In this document: positions 21,014-34,600 of the stretch, piece by piece
Position numbering within the stretch: the stretch's first letter is position 1
Layout of the letters: each line of letters starts with the position of its first letter
NCBI GenBank assembly: GCA_027559495.1
Contig: JAMXSV010000028.1
Span: 310,001 to 374,000, forward strand
DNA: 64,000 bases
From: Aurifilum marmelostoma
Lineage: Eukaryota; Ascomycota; Sordariomycetes; Diaporthales; Cryphonectriaceae
Reading direction: 5' to 3'
Translations under genes and position numbers: made by a program
Notes under the pieces: model-generated
Told to the model about the DNA's origin: nothing
Databases searched by the model: none
Seen by the model: the letters and a program-made list of their open reading frames with translations, nothing else

Positions 21014-21844
21014 TCAGAAACCGTCGTCTCTCTTCTTCCAGCCCGCCATGACACCGACCTCGCTGATTGCGTTGCGGGCACCGTCAACCAGCATTTTGGC
21101 CATGCCTTGGGCTCTCCTCTTGCTCCCGTCGCCGCTTGCCGCTGCCGCTGCCGCTGGATTCTCCGTTGGCAGCACGTTGTCGCTTGCGCTCAAGCTGACG
21201 AAGAGGGCGAATGGCACCAGCCACACGCATATCCCAAAGTAGGATGCCACCTCGGTGAAGCTGGGCATATCATCAGGTGTTTCGTAGAAAGAGGACACGT
21301 TCGAGTATGCGCTCTTCTGACGGGCGGAGAAGTGTCGGTACCAGACGACGTGGTTGAAGAGGACAAGCACTGGGACGACGGATCACGGGTCAGTTGAGGG
21401 TAGCTGAAGAAGGCACCTGTTTGGAGGGGCAGGAAACCCATGTTGGGTCGGAGTACTACCTACCACATGAAGTGAGGAAGAGGGGATCCGTCAGGGTCAC
21501 AAAAGGGAATCTCCGCATGTTGCCCAGATAGACAACATGGGAGGCGATGCCCAGCATCGTGAGCCAGAAGGGAAACCTATCCACAAGGCATAGTAGAAGC
21601 TGAAGGACAATAATGAAGTAGATGAGGCGAGTCAACAAGCGCTTCGAGATGACAGTGTGCTCCTCGACAAGTTCGGAGAGGTAGTAAAGTCCCGAAGCTG
21701 TTCCCTGGCGGTTAGCACGGCATCCACCAGCGAAGGAGGGATCCGAAGCAACCATGGGGAGGACTTTAACTTACCTATGGCCAGTGTCAGGAAGCAGAAG
21801 CCAAGGATGGATCCAATGATCCCAACTAATGGTAAAATCCACAT
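21014..21844 (-). CDS. svp26: Svp26/Erv26/Tex261-family ER-Golgi membrane adaptor
   Basis: Exons 21844-21775, 21697-21464 and 21369-21014 give 219 residues, close to the yeast protein (228). Joining at the splice sites gives MWILPLVGIIGSILGFCFLT, then ASGLYYLSELVEEHTVISKR, then LVLFNHVVWYRHF and DMPSFTEVASYFGICVWLVP. These are the diagnostic strings of the Svp26/TEX261 family. Four hydrophobic segments are visible (about residues 3-24, 43-65, 80-115 and 145-165). The yeast protein is a COPII adaptor that recruits type II membrane glycosyltransferases and phosphatase into ER-to-Golgi vesicles. The C-terminal tail is soluble and basic (GSKRRAQGMAKM). It is divergent to the Bud23 gene, 437 bases between start codons. 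Confidence 0.93.
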
Positions 21845-22281
21845 GTTGGATAACGAGCGTGATGACTATTGATCGCACATAGTATGGTGGTGTTGTGAAG
21901 GTCTTTTTGGGGAACAGCAGGAGGTAGCTCTCCTCCTGCCTTCTGTCCTCAACCGTGTTCTCTGCCAGCAAATCGCGTCACCCCTAACGTTGCCCTTGCC
22001 TCCTACCTACCTACACCCCCTCCGCCCCTACCGATGCTGGGAGATCCCCCCCTTGGCCCAAGCTCGTCCTGCTGGCAAGGATGCTGCTGGCATGCACTAT
22101 CGATAAGGCGATAAGAACTTTACTGGGCCTTTGGCCTGGATTTTCCTCCAACGACAGAGCACACGCAGAACAATTTCGAAAGACCATAACAAATTTCCAC
22201 AATTGACAGGCGTATTCTTCTTTTGTTTCGACTGTCCTGTTCCACACTACTGGGCGATCATATTTAGAAATTACTAGAAAA
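21845..22281. promoter_or_regulatory. Divergent Svp26/Bud23 promoter
   Basis: A 437-base region must drive both a secretory-pathway gene and a ribosome-biogenesis gene. It has C-rich blocks near 22010-22060 and no TATA box, as expected for housekeeping genes. Confidence 0.55.
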
Positions 22282-23176
22282 ATGTCCCGTCCAGAAGATA
22301 CGCTGTAAGTCCCTCAGTGCCCTCTCGACCGGTTCGACTTGTTTACTGACGACGTCCGTCTCTTCTCTCAGTGCGGCCGACGTCCATTACGATGATACCG
22401 AGGCGCGCAAATACACGACCAGCAGCCGGATTCAGAATATCCAGGCCTCGATGACACGACGGGCCCTCGAGCTGCTAGATCTAGACTCTCCCTCCATGAT
22501 CCTCGACGTCGGTTGTGGCAGCGGTCTGTCAGGCGAGATCCTCTCTTCCGTACCAGAAGACGAAGGCGGGCCACACGTCTGGGTCGGCATGGATGTTTCT
22601 GCATCCATGCTCGACGTGGCCCTGCAACGCGATGTCGAGGGCGATCTACTCCTCGCGGACATAGGTCAAGGCGTGCCGTTCCGCGCTGGCACGTTCGACG
22701 CGGCGATTAGCATCAGCGCCATACAGTGGCTTTGCAATGCAGAGAGCAGCGAGACAAGCCCCGAGGGAAGGCTATCCAGGTTCTTCAACGGGCTGTACTC
22801 GAGTCTCAAGAGAGGTGGCAGGGCTGTGTGTCAATTCTACCCCAAGAACGACAAACAGCGGAATATGATCACGCAGGCTGCCGTCAAGGCAGGCTTCGGC
22901 GCTGGTCTGCTAGAGGATGATCCCGAGACCAAGAACGTCAAGGTGTATCTGGTGCTGACTGTGGGCGGTACCGGAGGAGACATCACAGGCGTGGTGAACG
23001 GGATGGACGGCGTGGATGTCTTGGACTCGAGGAGAAGCGGCCGGTCGGGCAAGGGCGATATCAAGAAGGGCAGCAAGGCCTGGATCATCAAGAAAAAGGA
23101 GCAGATGGAACGCAAGGGGAAGATCGTCAAAGCCACCTCCAAATACACTGGACGGAAACGACGGCCCAACTTCTAA
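22282..23176 (+). CDS. bud23: 18S rRNA (guanine-N7)-methyltransferase Bud23
   Basis: Exon 1 (22282-22304) and exon 2 (22372-23176) give 275 residues, the same length as yeast Bud23. The N-terminus MSRPEDTLAADVHYDDTEAR, the SAM-binding motif ILDVGCGSGLSG (about 51-62), DAAISISAIQWLCNA and the basic C-terminal tail ending KYTGRKRRPNF all match the family closely. Bud23 works with Trm112 in the nucleus to methylate the universally conserved G of helix 32-43 (yeast G1575) of 18S rRNA and is needed for 40S export. The C-terminal basic region after residue ~215 is the nucleolar Bud23 extension. The gene is divergent to Svp26. Confidence 0.97.
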
Positions 23177-24135
23177 ACAGCCACGATCAGGTCTCACTCC
23201 TCGGTACGATCCTCATGACTTCCACTGCTCGGCATGGCTTGGCGTTCTTAGATGGTCGATGACCTTTAGTCTTCGACTCTCGTCACTTTACTTCTCTATC
23301 GTCTCAAAGATACCCACATGTTCTTTCTCGCCTTGTTCGCTCCGTCTCTCCGATGTGCCAGTGCTGTGAATGCAATAGCTTCGGCTTGGACCGTGATAAG
23401 ATGCGAGGGACTAACGAATTGAACGATTCGTCCAAATGGAAGATTTCTTTTTTTTTTCGACATTCGAGAAGGCTTTGGATTGCCGACTCCTCGAAGAGAT
23501 TGCAGCTAGGCCGGGGAAATTTGTATTGCTTGTTTGCGTTCCAAGTCTGAGAAAGCAGATAACAAAGACCGTTTCATGACTTGGACAGTATCTCGTTGAC
23601 ATACAGCAAAATAAGGTGAGACATAAATGATTTCGGAAGAGCTGTGAAGAAGAGGTGGACTGTCAATATAGCCTCTCAAGTTGAGTCGAGAAACCAACTT
23701 CTCCAATGACTGAAAACTTCCCCCTCGATAGGCCTTCCTCTTACTTGGCGGCTGCAATGTGATGCACCTTTGATGTTGACATTAGCGGCCATAACATTGT
23801 CGTCTGATGTATGGCAGCATGAGCCATTTCAGGCTCCAATTCAGCTAACAACAAAACTCAACGTATCGCGCGCTTCCAATCCATTAAGATACAGACGTAA
23901 AAGAGGGCCTTCCATCCTACATAACTCCAGAAAGTTCCAGCTCTGGCTATCCCACAGGCTGTTCTTGATCCCATTATCAATCCGAATCAAAACAGCAACA
24001 ACAAAACTTCAACCTTCCTACAATCTACCCCTGTTCTCCTGCCTCTTTTGTTTTCCAAACACCTTTCTGCTCCTCTCAATCGAATTCACCATCGGCAGCC
24101 AATTGTGCGGTATTCCCTCATCAAAGACTCTTTGA
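23177..24135. other. Intergenic between Bud23 and the next plus-strand gene
   Basis: Holds the 3' region of bud23 and the promoter of the gene at 24136. The stretch 23980-24130 is CT/CA-rich (leader-like). No other gene is supported. Confidence 0.45.
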
Positions 24136-25125
24136 ATGCCGCGGCGGCGCAAGCCTGACAATATGAGTGGCCGTACGCGTTCTGGCGTCGCGTTTCACGG
24201 CGCCCCTCGCTTTGAGAACTCAAGGTACAGTTCTTCAGTGCTCGCCCCTCTCAAGACATACCCTCATCGCATCCAATGCTCCACCTGCCACGGTCTCGAT
24301 GGCTAGAGCGGCTGTACTGGCTAGAGCCACGCTGACCTGACCGCATCCTACAGAATCCTGACCTCTGCTCCAAAGAAAACTTCCCGACACCGACGCCGGC
24401 GGGCTCCTGACGCCGCACCTGGACAGAAGCTCCAGCTTCAATCCGCAGCAAGCTATTACGTCCGCCCGAAGAAACGGGGTCTTGCTCAACTTATCAAGCC
24501 CCCCCAACCTGTCTTCAACTCGAACAACCTTGCAGACAGCAGTGCGGAGAAGATTGAGCTGCCTGACCGATCAGAGTCACAAATCAAATGTGAGACCTCT
24601 GCTCCAGAAGTCATCGACGACACCGCTACAGCATGCGTCGAAGACAAGACTAAGCACGCGGAGGTTCCTGAGAATGAGGAGGATGATCGCATCTACCAGC
24701 AAACCCCAATTCTATCGGTTGAGCGCAACCAAACAACAACCGAGACAGTCCCAGCTCAGGGTAACAAGCTAGACGGACTCAACAAAGACCACAAAGACAA
24801 GATACACGAGACTCCCGAGGATCAGCGCTGGCTGTCCATGGGATGCGAGCCATGGTCGCCGACGGAGTCACCTCAACTGGCCACACCTTCTTCTCGACCC
24901 CTCCTCACCCCTCATATGGTCCCAAGCATCAGCATTGACCTCTCTCTGTACACTCTCAGCGACCAATACGGTGTAAACGACCTGGAAAATCCGCCGCAGG
25001 ATGCACTGTTGAGGTTCCGCAAACGCAAAGCGCCTGAGACTTGGGGTTCCGACCGTCCAGAGAAGCGCGTCAGGCTCACCACGCCTGATGATGCCACAAC
25101 TGAAGGCAGTTTTCTTCTAGTGTAG
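24136..25125 (+). CDS. Unrecognised protein, basic N-terminus and charged, probably disordered body
   Basis: Exon 1 (24136-24224) has the start MPRRRKPDN, and a GTACAG donor joins to an acceptor at 24353 (CTACAG). Exon 2 (24354-25125) runs to the stop, 286 residues in all. Although exon 2 lacks an early ATG, its frame is open from the acceptor to 25125 (772 bases), which supports the splice. Residues 1-60 are strongly basic (TSRHRRRRAP, RPKKRG), the middle is acidic and polar (PENEEDDR), and the end contains FRKRKAPETWGSDRPEKRVR, a probable bipartite nuclear signal. No domain is recognised. A nuclear, mostly disordered protein is inferred. Confidence 0.65.
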
Positions 25126-28100
25126 GCACCTAGACAGCGGAAGACCAAGCTCATGCGTCTGCCAAGCCTCCTGAGAATGCCCTTCCTTCATGGCCTAGTA
25201 ACATGATTGCACTTTGGACGACGAAAGAATCACTGCCATCCTTTACAATGGCAAGGCTGATCAGCATCATCCCATCTGAAGATAAAAGTCAGTGGCTCGG
25301 AACATTCATAGATGCAATGTAAGTGCTGGGGATTCTCATATTTGTCAGGCTATGTTGGTGCAATGCTCTTGAAACCAAGGCTGACAGATTGCAATATCTC
25401 CTAGGTGGGAGGCAGTGGGGTGAATGGGTCAACACATTGCCTATGTCACAATGTTAATTACAGCAGAGAGAAGAGGTGCATTGCAGTGCAGGGACATTCA
25501 GACAAGGATCATTATCTTCTTTGCTTTTGTTCTTTTCATCCGTTTCTTCTCAAAGGCATCCTCATTCTCTGGTGTCGAAGCCGCCCTGGGGCAATCTTGA
25601 GGGATGTCACGACACGCCTGATTCGTTTGTGTGGTGACGCAAATTTGGGCTGAGGAAGGGCGAACCTGAGTGATGGTCCAGCCACTATTTAGTGAAATAA
25701 GCCAAAGAAGTAACCAGATGGGACCCTGGTCAGCTGGGCGGAATTGACTCCTCTAAGGTGCATGCTATAGCCCGAGACCGACACGGTGTCCCTTGTGAAC
25801 TTCTTTGGTCATGCTTATGTTCCCACCATCCCTTGTTATCTGACTGTTGTTGACCCTTCCATCAGATTCTTTCCGCTCATTCACCTTGAACCATGAACCA
25901 GTGCCTATCAATGGGTAAGGGCCCCAGGAAGGTACAATCTCTTATATCTCCAAGGATGTTTCTCCGTTTCTTGGTCTTGTAAAATCGCGACAATCTGGAG
26001 CACCACTTCCCACCGTTTCCTGACGCCTGCAACGTGTTACTGCTGCTACCAAACGAAAGTTGAATCTCTTTAGGAGTCATGTCACTCAGAGCCTTGAAGC
26101 AAGTCATCACGTACTCCCACGCACCGAACCGCCGCCCCATTCTCGGTGTGTCAGGACCTTTGAGCGTCAGCATTAGCCAGACCATAAGCAAATCCCTGAG
26201 GGTTTCCCAGCCCATTGACCTGGGCAGCATACTCCTACAGGTGTCCAGATCAGCTAGAGAGATATGCTATCCAGCCAGGCGATCACATCAGCATGGATAT
26301 AAGCAGACAGTAAGAGGTACAATGCAGTGTTATAGTTGGGCCAAACAACCATTACAAATCTCATTTTCGCGAAGCATTCATCCTCCGACACAATGCTTTG
26401 CTTCTGCCGGAAGTATTTTCAAAACAAACAGTGCCATGAGCTTTACCTAGACCAAGATGTCATGATCAATGCCTGGATCCACTGTAGTAGCATTCGACTT
26501 GGTTCTATACCTCACACGCCCCATACCCCGGTTCTGCCCACTTTGTCACGAGGCGTTTCTTCAAGGCTGGCACCGTTACCAGCCCGGAGAGCTGTCGAGT
26601 ATCGACTCAGTCGCGGAGCCCTGCGCTACCTATTCTTTGCAACTGGATGTATGTAGGCTTGTGACGTTGATACGGTAGATCCAAGACGAGCTGGTTCGTG
26701 TATTAATTAGGGGAGAGGATGATGACCTAAGTTGGCTGGAGCTTTAACCCTCTTGCTATCTTTACTTTTTATCGTGATTGCTCTAACAAGGCTGCACGTG
26801 CTAGGGGGGTTGAAAAAAGGCAGAGAAAGACGACGAAAAAAGCCACGGAAACTCTCTCAACGGCCGGTATATGTCGCCGTCCTTGAGTTGTGCTAAGGAT
26901 GGGATATGGCGGAGAACTCAACACATGGTGACCACCTGCTGGAGTAATGTCACACAGATGAATAAATGGCAAGCTAAGAATGCAAAACGGCAATTATGAT
27001 GATTTTATCTTTGAACTTGATCGTAGGCAAGGTGAGGACCTTCATGATCGACGTCAATCGTGACAGCCCCGGAGCAGCAGACATGTTGGAGATCGAATCC
27101 ACTTTGAGCTGAGATCCTCTTGCCATGGTCAGGGATCGACTGTGACCGAATTCCATTTACCCCATCTACCGGGCTGGTGCTGACGGGGCTCGCAAAGCAT
27201 CAGACCGCCATTACGTTATGGGGTCATGAATGTCAGCACATGACACCGCTGGCGGTCAACAAGAATTGCTAAGGTGTGTTCTCCTCAGCCTGTTGCCGGA
27301 GGTTCGTTGATAGTATAATGTTGCTCGTCGCCTTTTTGGTGGTTCAGGACCAAAAGAGCATTAAACCTCCGTCGATCTTATCGTCAATCCCGGCACACAG
27401 ACGCTACGCAGGGCTATCCCTGACGAGACCTGGTCTGCAGGGCCAGGGCCAATTCTGCGACGTTGGCGTCAAATACATGCATACATATAGGCGATAATGG
27501 TAGTATCTGTTGAAACAAAGTGTATCGGCTGCATAGACATGGATCTTGAGGAAATGATAGGAGCCTGTAGTTGTCTCTTGCTGCCGTGGATGATGACAAA
27601 ATAAGGCCTGTTTGAAGGGACACATAGTGCTGAATGCAACAGTCCCCTCCGCCAATCAGTGACAGCCTTTCATATATCAATTGAGTGGATGACTTTCGCA
27701 GTGGGAGAGGGGGATCATACCGAGGCTCCGAGATGATCATGCGGGCTTGTGGAGGTATCTTTGCAAGAGGGTGGAGACCTGACTTGCACCGTGCTGCTTC
27801 AGGCACCAAATTGGCAAATGACATGGGGGAAGAAACCAGCTCTGGGATGTGAAAGTCCCGTGGTAGCCGGCAGGGGAATGGGAGGGAGAGGGAGAAAAAA
27901 GTTTTTTTTCCCCCTTTCCTTTGATTCTATTCAACTGTTGTGTGCATGTAGTGACAGACAGTCCTTGTTGGCCGAATTACTGCAAAATATTATGTCAGTC
28001 GCTCTGGAGTATGACTCGCATCACGCCATACCTCTCAGGTTGGGTTCCGACTCTGGGCAAGGTCTGGGAATTTTTTGGCAGCCTGTGTTCTTCCTATGTA

Positions 28101-31100
28101 CAGAGTACTGGGGGTGCTGTCCACAACTTGGGAATGAGCCTCTGGCCGGTGGGCCCTGGATCTGAATGTTGCAAGTCCAGCTCGATGTTTGTGCTGAGGC
28201 CCATTCTAGGCCCAAGCGCCTTCCCGGCTGGGGTTCACGTCACCGTCCTCGGGACTTGTCGCGCCCGGATGGCGTCGCGGGCCCCTTCTATACATAGCTC
28301 ATCTCCAGCCCAACCCAGCCCAGCCCCTTGATATTGGGGCTTGTATCAGCAGTCGTATCTCGGCAGGTCATGGGCACACCATCACACGTGCTCGAGAGGC
28401 TTAGGGTGGTCTGCTCTGCTCGCTGATCTGTCGACGAGGTGGTCGACATCAGTAGATTTTGCTGACTCGATTGTAGCCAACCATGTGTGAGCATTCTTGT
28501 GCGGCACGGTAAAACAAGATCTTGTTGGGCCGGACTGACACTTTGGCATGATAGAACGGGGCCAGCACGCACTTGTGTGTCAATTGAGTCAATTTCCAAC
28601 TCGGCTCGGATTTCATCGTGGTGCGTAATAGACACAAACATTGTTCTGCTAGGCATCCAGGCAACGGGTGTGCCGGAGAAGCTGTGAAGACTCGACGTCA
28701 GCCAATTGTGACTTGTAAGAACAAACTGGTCATTCACACTCGGCAGCGCGGATTCTGAGCGGCCGCGCCAGGGGTCCCGATATAGGGACAGGGGTTAGCT
28801 TTGCCAGAGCCTGAAGGGCTGGGTGACATGTGGATCTGTATTGTGGATGGTGGTAGTCCATCGCAGCCCGATGGGCACCAACCGGATGGGCGCTGCACAA
28901 GGATGACCAGGCCTGCTGCTTCGAGGTACCTTTCGGCGAGGTTGGAAACTGACCACGACAAGAACGATCCGGAATTCTGTCTATAGTGCTCATGGCGCAG
29001 TAAGTCAAACCACCTCATGACCTGGTGCGCAGTGGCGTCGGCCTCGGCGAGGGGCAGTGGCAGACGGGCTGACGGGGGTTGACGAAATCATGGCAGCCCG
29101 TTCCCTGTTCTCCGCCAGGCCATCATCATGATGCAATGTCGCATGGGAGAGACCAACGACCCTGGGAACTGATCTGCTTGGACGGCTGGGACGGGCCCGG
29201 AGCACATGAGTGACTACTCCTGCATGGCACTGGGCGACATCCGAAGCCAGCCAGACGAGAAAAGTCCCCATTCGCACAGGACGAAAACAGGAGCTTGAGC
29301 TGCATGCCTGGCCCAGATCTGGATCATGATCTGGCTAGCTCCAGCCGCTCTGCGACGGTCAAGCCTCGATCCAGGGACCTGGCACCGGCAGCTGGGCTGC
29401 ATGCCGCCGGCCAGCACCACGGCAATTACCTGCATACGGCGTGGCATGGAACGGCATGCTGGCCTATCGATTAGACCCTTCAACCGCATGCCTGTCGATT
29501 CTTTTCTTTTCCTAAGCCATAGTACACGCGTAGTGCCGTAGTAGTTCATTTCCTCCCCCCTCCAGTTTCCTTCGGCCGTTAGGTTCGAGGACTGGGAGAG
29601 CAACATGTCTTGTAGCGGGCGCTTGCCCCCAGTCGGTCAGTTGCTCGGTTTGCCGAAAAGGGGCCTTCCGGTCTCGTCTCTGTTCGGTGTTTCGCAACCG
29701 GATACAATCTGGAGAGGAAAAAAAAAGAAAGAAGAAGGGGAAAAAAAAAGGAGGAAAAAACAGCCAGTGTGCCGTAGTGACAGCAGAATGCAAACAGCCG
29801 AGAGAGGGCGGCCCGATGGTCTCTCGACGGGAACATGCGTGACCAGACTGGACACGATCGCAGCTGTCGATAAATCTTCCACGTAGAATACGAGGATGTA
29901 CAGATCATGGGCTGTCTCAGCCAGACAAGCTTTCATCCTCGCCCGACCCTCCTGCTGCCCCTCAAGGAGTCGCATCTAGCGTCTGGCCATTCCCAGGCGC
30001 TGGAGTCATCATCGACCACGGCTGGCTAGAACCGAGGTGCGAAGGGCCCTTGGATATGGGATCTGGGAGCATTATCGTAGAGGAGGACTCGATGGGGACA
30101 ATTGATTGGGTAGGTGGCGCAGACTACCTCGAATAGTAAGTCGGTTGTCTCTGGGAGTCGTGGGCTGGGGAGGCAAAGAGGACCAGCATCGGTTTTGTTT
30201 CAAGAGGCTTGTTACAGGTGTTGGCCGGTGCGTGCCATGGTAGTACGTAGTGCCATGGGTAGGTCTCTGGGAGCTGACAGTACCAAGCACGCCAAGTAGC
30301 AGCAGTGGCCCACCCCTTCCTTCCAGCGCGTCCATCGTTCAGCTGGGTTCCCTGCTCTGCGCTGTACTATGTACCGCACCAGGCCTGGCCCCACCACAGG
30401 TATGGATGACCATGAGGGGCGATCCTTGAAATTTGGGTTTGGCAGACGAGCTGTGGTCTGCTCCTGCCTTTCTCAACACTCGCACTGTACTATCGTCAGG
30501 CGGGGCATTGCATCCGCTTTCGTCTGGGAGCTCCGTGCCTTGTGCCTTGCATGTACCCATCCTGTGGTACGATCACCCATCCCGCCTGAACTTTTTTTTT
30601 TTTTTTTTTCCTCTTTTTGTCTCTTCCTCGCCCTTGATGCGTCTGTGACGGCGACAGCTGCAGGTGAACGGACAGGCAGTCATAGGAAAGAGACAGGGGA
30701 CAAGGGACAGGGAACAGGGGCAGAAGGGAACCCACCTCAGATCCCAGTCGCTTTTGATTTTTTTTCTTCTTCTTTTCCTCTTTTTCCCTTATGTCTCTTG
30801 CGTACTACCACCACAAGACTGGCTTGTTCTTCATTTCTTACTGCGCCCGGTCTGCGCCGGGTCAACACCGGTCTTTTCCCAAGCCCTCTTTCTCCATCTT
30901 GCCAGCATGATCCATTCCTCCCGCAGCCCGTTACGAAGCTTTATACGCGCTCCTGTAATTTGCGCCCTTCTTGCGCGCAGCTTCATTTCTATCTGGGTAT
31001 TTGCGTGCTCTGCCCTGTACCTTATACGAGATAGCACTGGGTAGAGTTCTCTCGCGCTGGGCTATGAGTGTAGTATTGTTTGTCTAGACAAAAGTTTAAT

Positions 31101-31639
31101 CTGTGCACAGAGTGCTTGGCCAGACAAGTCCTGTGAGTGGTGGTGGCCTGGCTTGTTTGCCTGGTTTTTACACGATCCTTCCCTGTCCACAGGACCATTC
31201 CCCTCCTCCCCCCTTCCTCCCTCTTCTTCTACTATGTACTACGGTGGTATTTAGGCCTCTCTACCTTGCGCTGCCTTGCCTTGGCGCCGTCGCGCCTTGT
31301 CTTGCACTGTCTTGCCTGGCGGAGGGGGGAAGCCTGCTGCTGTTCCAGGTACCGTGTAGCGGAGATTCAGGGCCTTTAGTGCTGTTGTGAGTCTGCGCTG
31401 GTCCGCTGTTAGTGACCACCTTGGCACGGTATCCTGCTCACTGGCGGTGTTCCTGCGCAAAGCCAACAGTAGCTGACCACCACCCCCCAGCCCTACTGCT
31501 CCACGGTCCAGGTACCCTGCCGCTGGGCGCTGGGTACCCTGCCATGCTGCCTACCTGGATGGTAGGTACACTGTCCTGCCCTGCTAGCCCAGTGCCCATT
31601 CCGAGGCGGCACGACTCGATCTAGTCCCAGACCAGGACC
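25126..31639. other. 6.5 kb gene-poor interval
   Basis: No open frame here has splice signals, a domain or composition that I can support. A 117-residue minus-strand frame at 25877-26230 is the least poor candidate. Homopolymer patches occur at 27895-27915 (A7, T9) and 29719-29760 (A-rich), and a T19 run lies at 30592-30610. No transposase, reverse transcriptase, terminal repeat or RIP-like AT collapse is visible. Confidence 0.5.
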
Positions 31640-34600
31640 GACCAGGCCGCGCCGGCCTGTACGTAGTCCCTCTCTAACTCGGAGCTACCAGACAGAACTA
31701 AACTCTTCGCTCCCTTTCCTTCCCTTCCCTTCCACCCGCCTCCGCTCTACGCTACCTCCTCGACTTACTCGACACTGCCACGACTCTCCCTCCGTCGTCT
31801 TGTCTTGTTTTGCGTTTTTTCTCTCTTCTTCCTCTCTTCCCGCGTTTGGTGCAAGCTGCGAACATCGCGAACGACCTCACCTCGTTTTTACTTCCCCCCT
31901 CGCGTCCGTCCTGAGCGTTGCTTTCGCGGAAGCATCCTTTTTTTTCTCTTTCGACCCCATTCCGTTGTGCGTGTCTTGCTGTTGGTTGTTATTGTGGTCG
32001 GTTGTGCTTTTTGCTGTCGACAGATAATATTCATCAGCTCGGCGCAACACGATTCAGAAAACATCCCAATTTCAAAGCTCCATCATACCTCAAAAGTCTC
32101 GTTCGCGACCTCCGCCCCCGAACGGTCAGAACTCCAGACCCGATCCACCGCCCGACCGGCCGACCAACCGAGCGTCCTTCATTGCCTCGTCTCGCGACCT
32201 CCAGTCACCTCGTCAGGCCCAAGCCACTGTTCCAATTCAGCAGTACAAGCCATCGAGACGGACAAGAACCGTGCGCCGTCACGACGAGTACCTGATCTGT
32301 ACATTGCGACTATCGCGACCGTCGAATCCGCTCCTGCGATTGACATTTCTCAGCGACTACGTTGCTCTACGACTACCGACTGAACGACCGTGCGCCGCCC
32401 AGCCCACGGCCCTCTCGTCCACCTCGATCTACCTGCCTGGACCTCCGCCGGGGACCAGTACCCTTTGCGATACGAATTCGATAGCATCACGGGACACCCT
32501 GTCGTCGCCTCTTGGCATATCGCGCACCTGGCGTTCTGAGGCTCGTCTTGTCTTTGCCGCTGTCGCACCCGGGAGCGCTATTTGCTTGCCTCTTGATTGA
32601 ATCAGGCCCCATTTTTGAGCAGCAGTGTATTGCGACCACTATTCTCCTAGAGTAAACGTGAGTGTGCGAGCTTCCTTTGATCATCTTCCTGCGTTTCTCG
32701 AAATTTCGTCGTCCTTCTTGGGTCATGTATCCTCTCTCCAATTTTTTCCTGTGTGCGTCATGGCAAAGCTTTCCCGGAGATTTGGGACCTTGTTCGTCAT
32801 TCAACCCCCCCCCCCCGGGATCCTGTGGAGCCCTGGCCTATGCGAGGCCCAATTCGGAACCACCCCACCATCTCTGTCGAATCCGAGGACACCGCCGTCT
32901 GTGCTTGCGATGTCAACCCCAATGATATTGCATCTGTCATTAGGGGAACCACGGCATAGGTCATGTTCCCGTGTTGTCGAGGCGACAAGGAAAGAACCAA
33001 AGTTTCCATAATTCAGGCGTTGTCGGCAAGGGCTGTGCTGCACAGTCAGTAAGCATTACGGCGGCGACTCCGATACGATCAGCCGTGAGATGCGACCGGG
33101 TGCATGCGGCGACGACTTCGAACTGCTTTCTCCTCATAACCAAGGGTGGGGCGACCTGCAGACTAGAAATCATTAAGGTTCAGCATGTGCTGCGGGTTGC
33201 GATGGTCAGGACGAATGGCGTGAGAGCAGTCGTCCCGAATCCGACATTTCGAATATCGATTGTGCGCTTACCTGTTCGGGTGCGCGATCTCATGGCAGAC
33301 TGTCTTCTGTGACATGTCGCAGTGTGTGCCGCTGGATGTTTCGATGGGACAAATTCGACACGCCGAACGCATTTGACGGACCCGCTCGTGCGGCCTCGAC
33401 AATGGCTCTGCGGACCTTGCATCCGAAGTTTGCGGAATGCCTAGGGCTGTTGCCATCCAAACCCCCACCATCGGCCATACTTCGACTAGATATGCAGCTT
33501 AGGGATCTGCAGTGCCGAGCCGTGTACAGGTCACCAAACCTGTCCTTCATCGCTAAACACTGTGGCTTGCGGGTTTTCATAACACGATTCATAACATGAT
33601 TCTGGATCCTCAGATATCCCGTCTCTGGAATCGGACCCAGAGGAGTACTCAGCGGGACCCATCCCTGGAAGGCCTGCCATGACGACCGTCACACTGAGGA
33701 CACTATACAAATCCTGATTGTCTGGATTGTTTGACGGCTGTACACTTTGCTTGAACATTTCCTTCTTGTTCAGCCTTGCCTTCGTTTTCTGCAGGTTGCT
33801 TTTTGCCCTGCGCAGTTGGATGTTTATCTTCTTGTTGCCACACCTGTCCTTGTCTAGTATGCTAACTTGCTACTAGATTACCTCCTGCTTGTGTTGGATT
33901 TACCCTGCAGAGCAGAAGCGTTACCTTCGTTTCGATTCTATCCACAAGTCTACTGTACCACCTTTTGACTCCCTGTCTTCAAACTGCGAGGCGTCATAGT
34001 TTCGAAAGTCTTGGGCTCTTGACGATCTCCCGGTCTTATTACTGTTGTAAGCCTCCCTTTTCTTCTTCTTCTTTTCTCTCTCTTCATTTATTCCAACGGT
34101 CTCTTGCCTCTTGCTTCTTGTTCTCCGCCTGCTGTGGTAGCCGTGAGGCTACAATACGCGCGACGACGCATGGAAGGGTCGACTTGGAACGCTGGACACC
34201 TTTTGCACCACCCTTCATCCCGGCTCCGCAGGAGGACCATTCAGTTTGGATCACCAAATCCGGGAATCGGAAGGCCCGTCGTGTTGCCATGGTTCTGCTT
34301 TGATACCCAGTCCCATATGACACAGTCCGATTTCTCAGCCGGACCAGGGATCACGGATTCATCCATGGCAGCTCCAACACTCAAAGCAAATTCTTTGAAG
34401 ATGGATAAGTGCATCTTTGGATCCTGGCCGCTCTTATATGATCGTGCAGCCGAGTCACGGGCAATCGCAAGGCTGGGAGGTCGACAACTTGATGGGTCTT
34501 CCCATTTGATAATGCATCCCTGCTATCAATAGAGGTTCCCTCAACGCGCGCTTGCTGAGGATACGTGGGGTTTGCACACCACTTTCCACCACTACAGGCC

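Noticed and set aside
25877..26230. 117-codon minus-strand frame (contains RFGAWEYVMTCFKALSD)
   Set aside because: The composition is protein-like, but there is no second exon, TATA box or family to support it; left as the best weak candidate in the interval.
30369..31034. 221-codon plus-strand frame
   Set aside because: Runs through T and CT homopolymers, with no start context, splice signals or domain.
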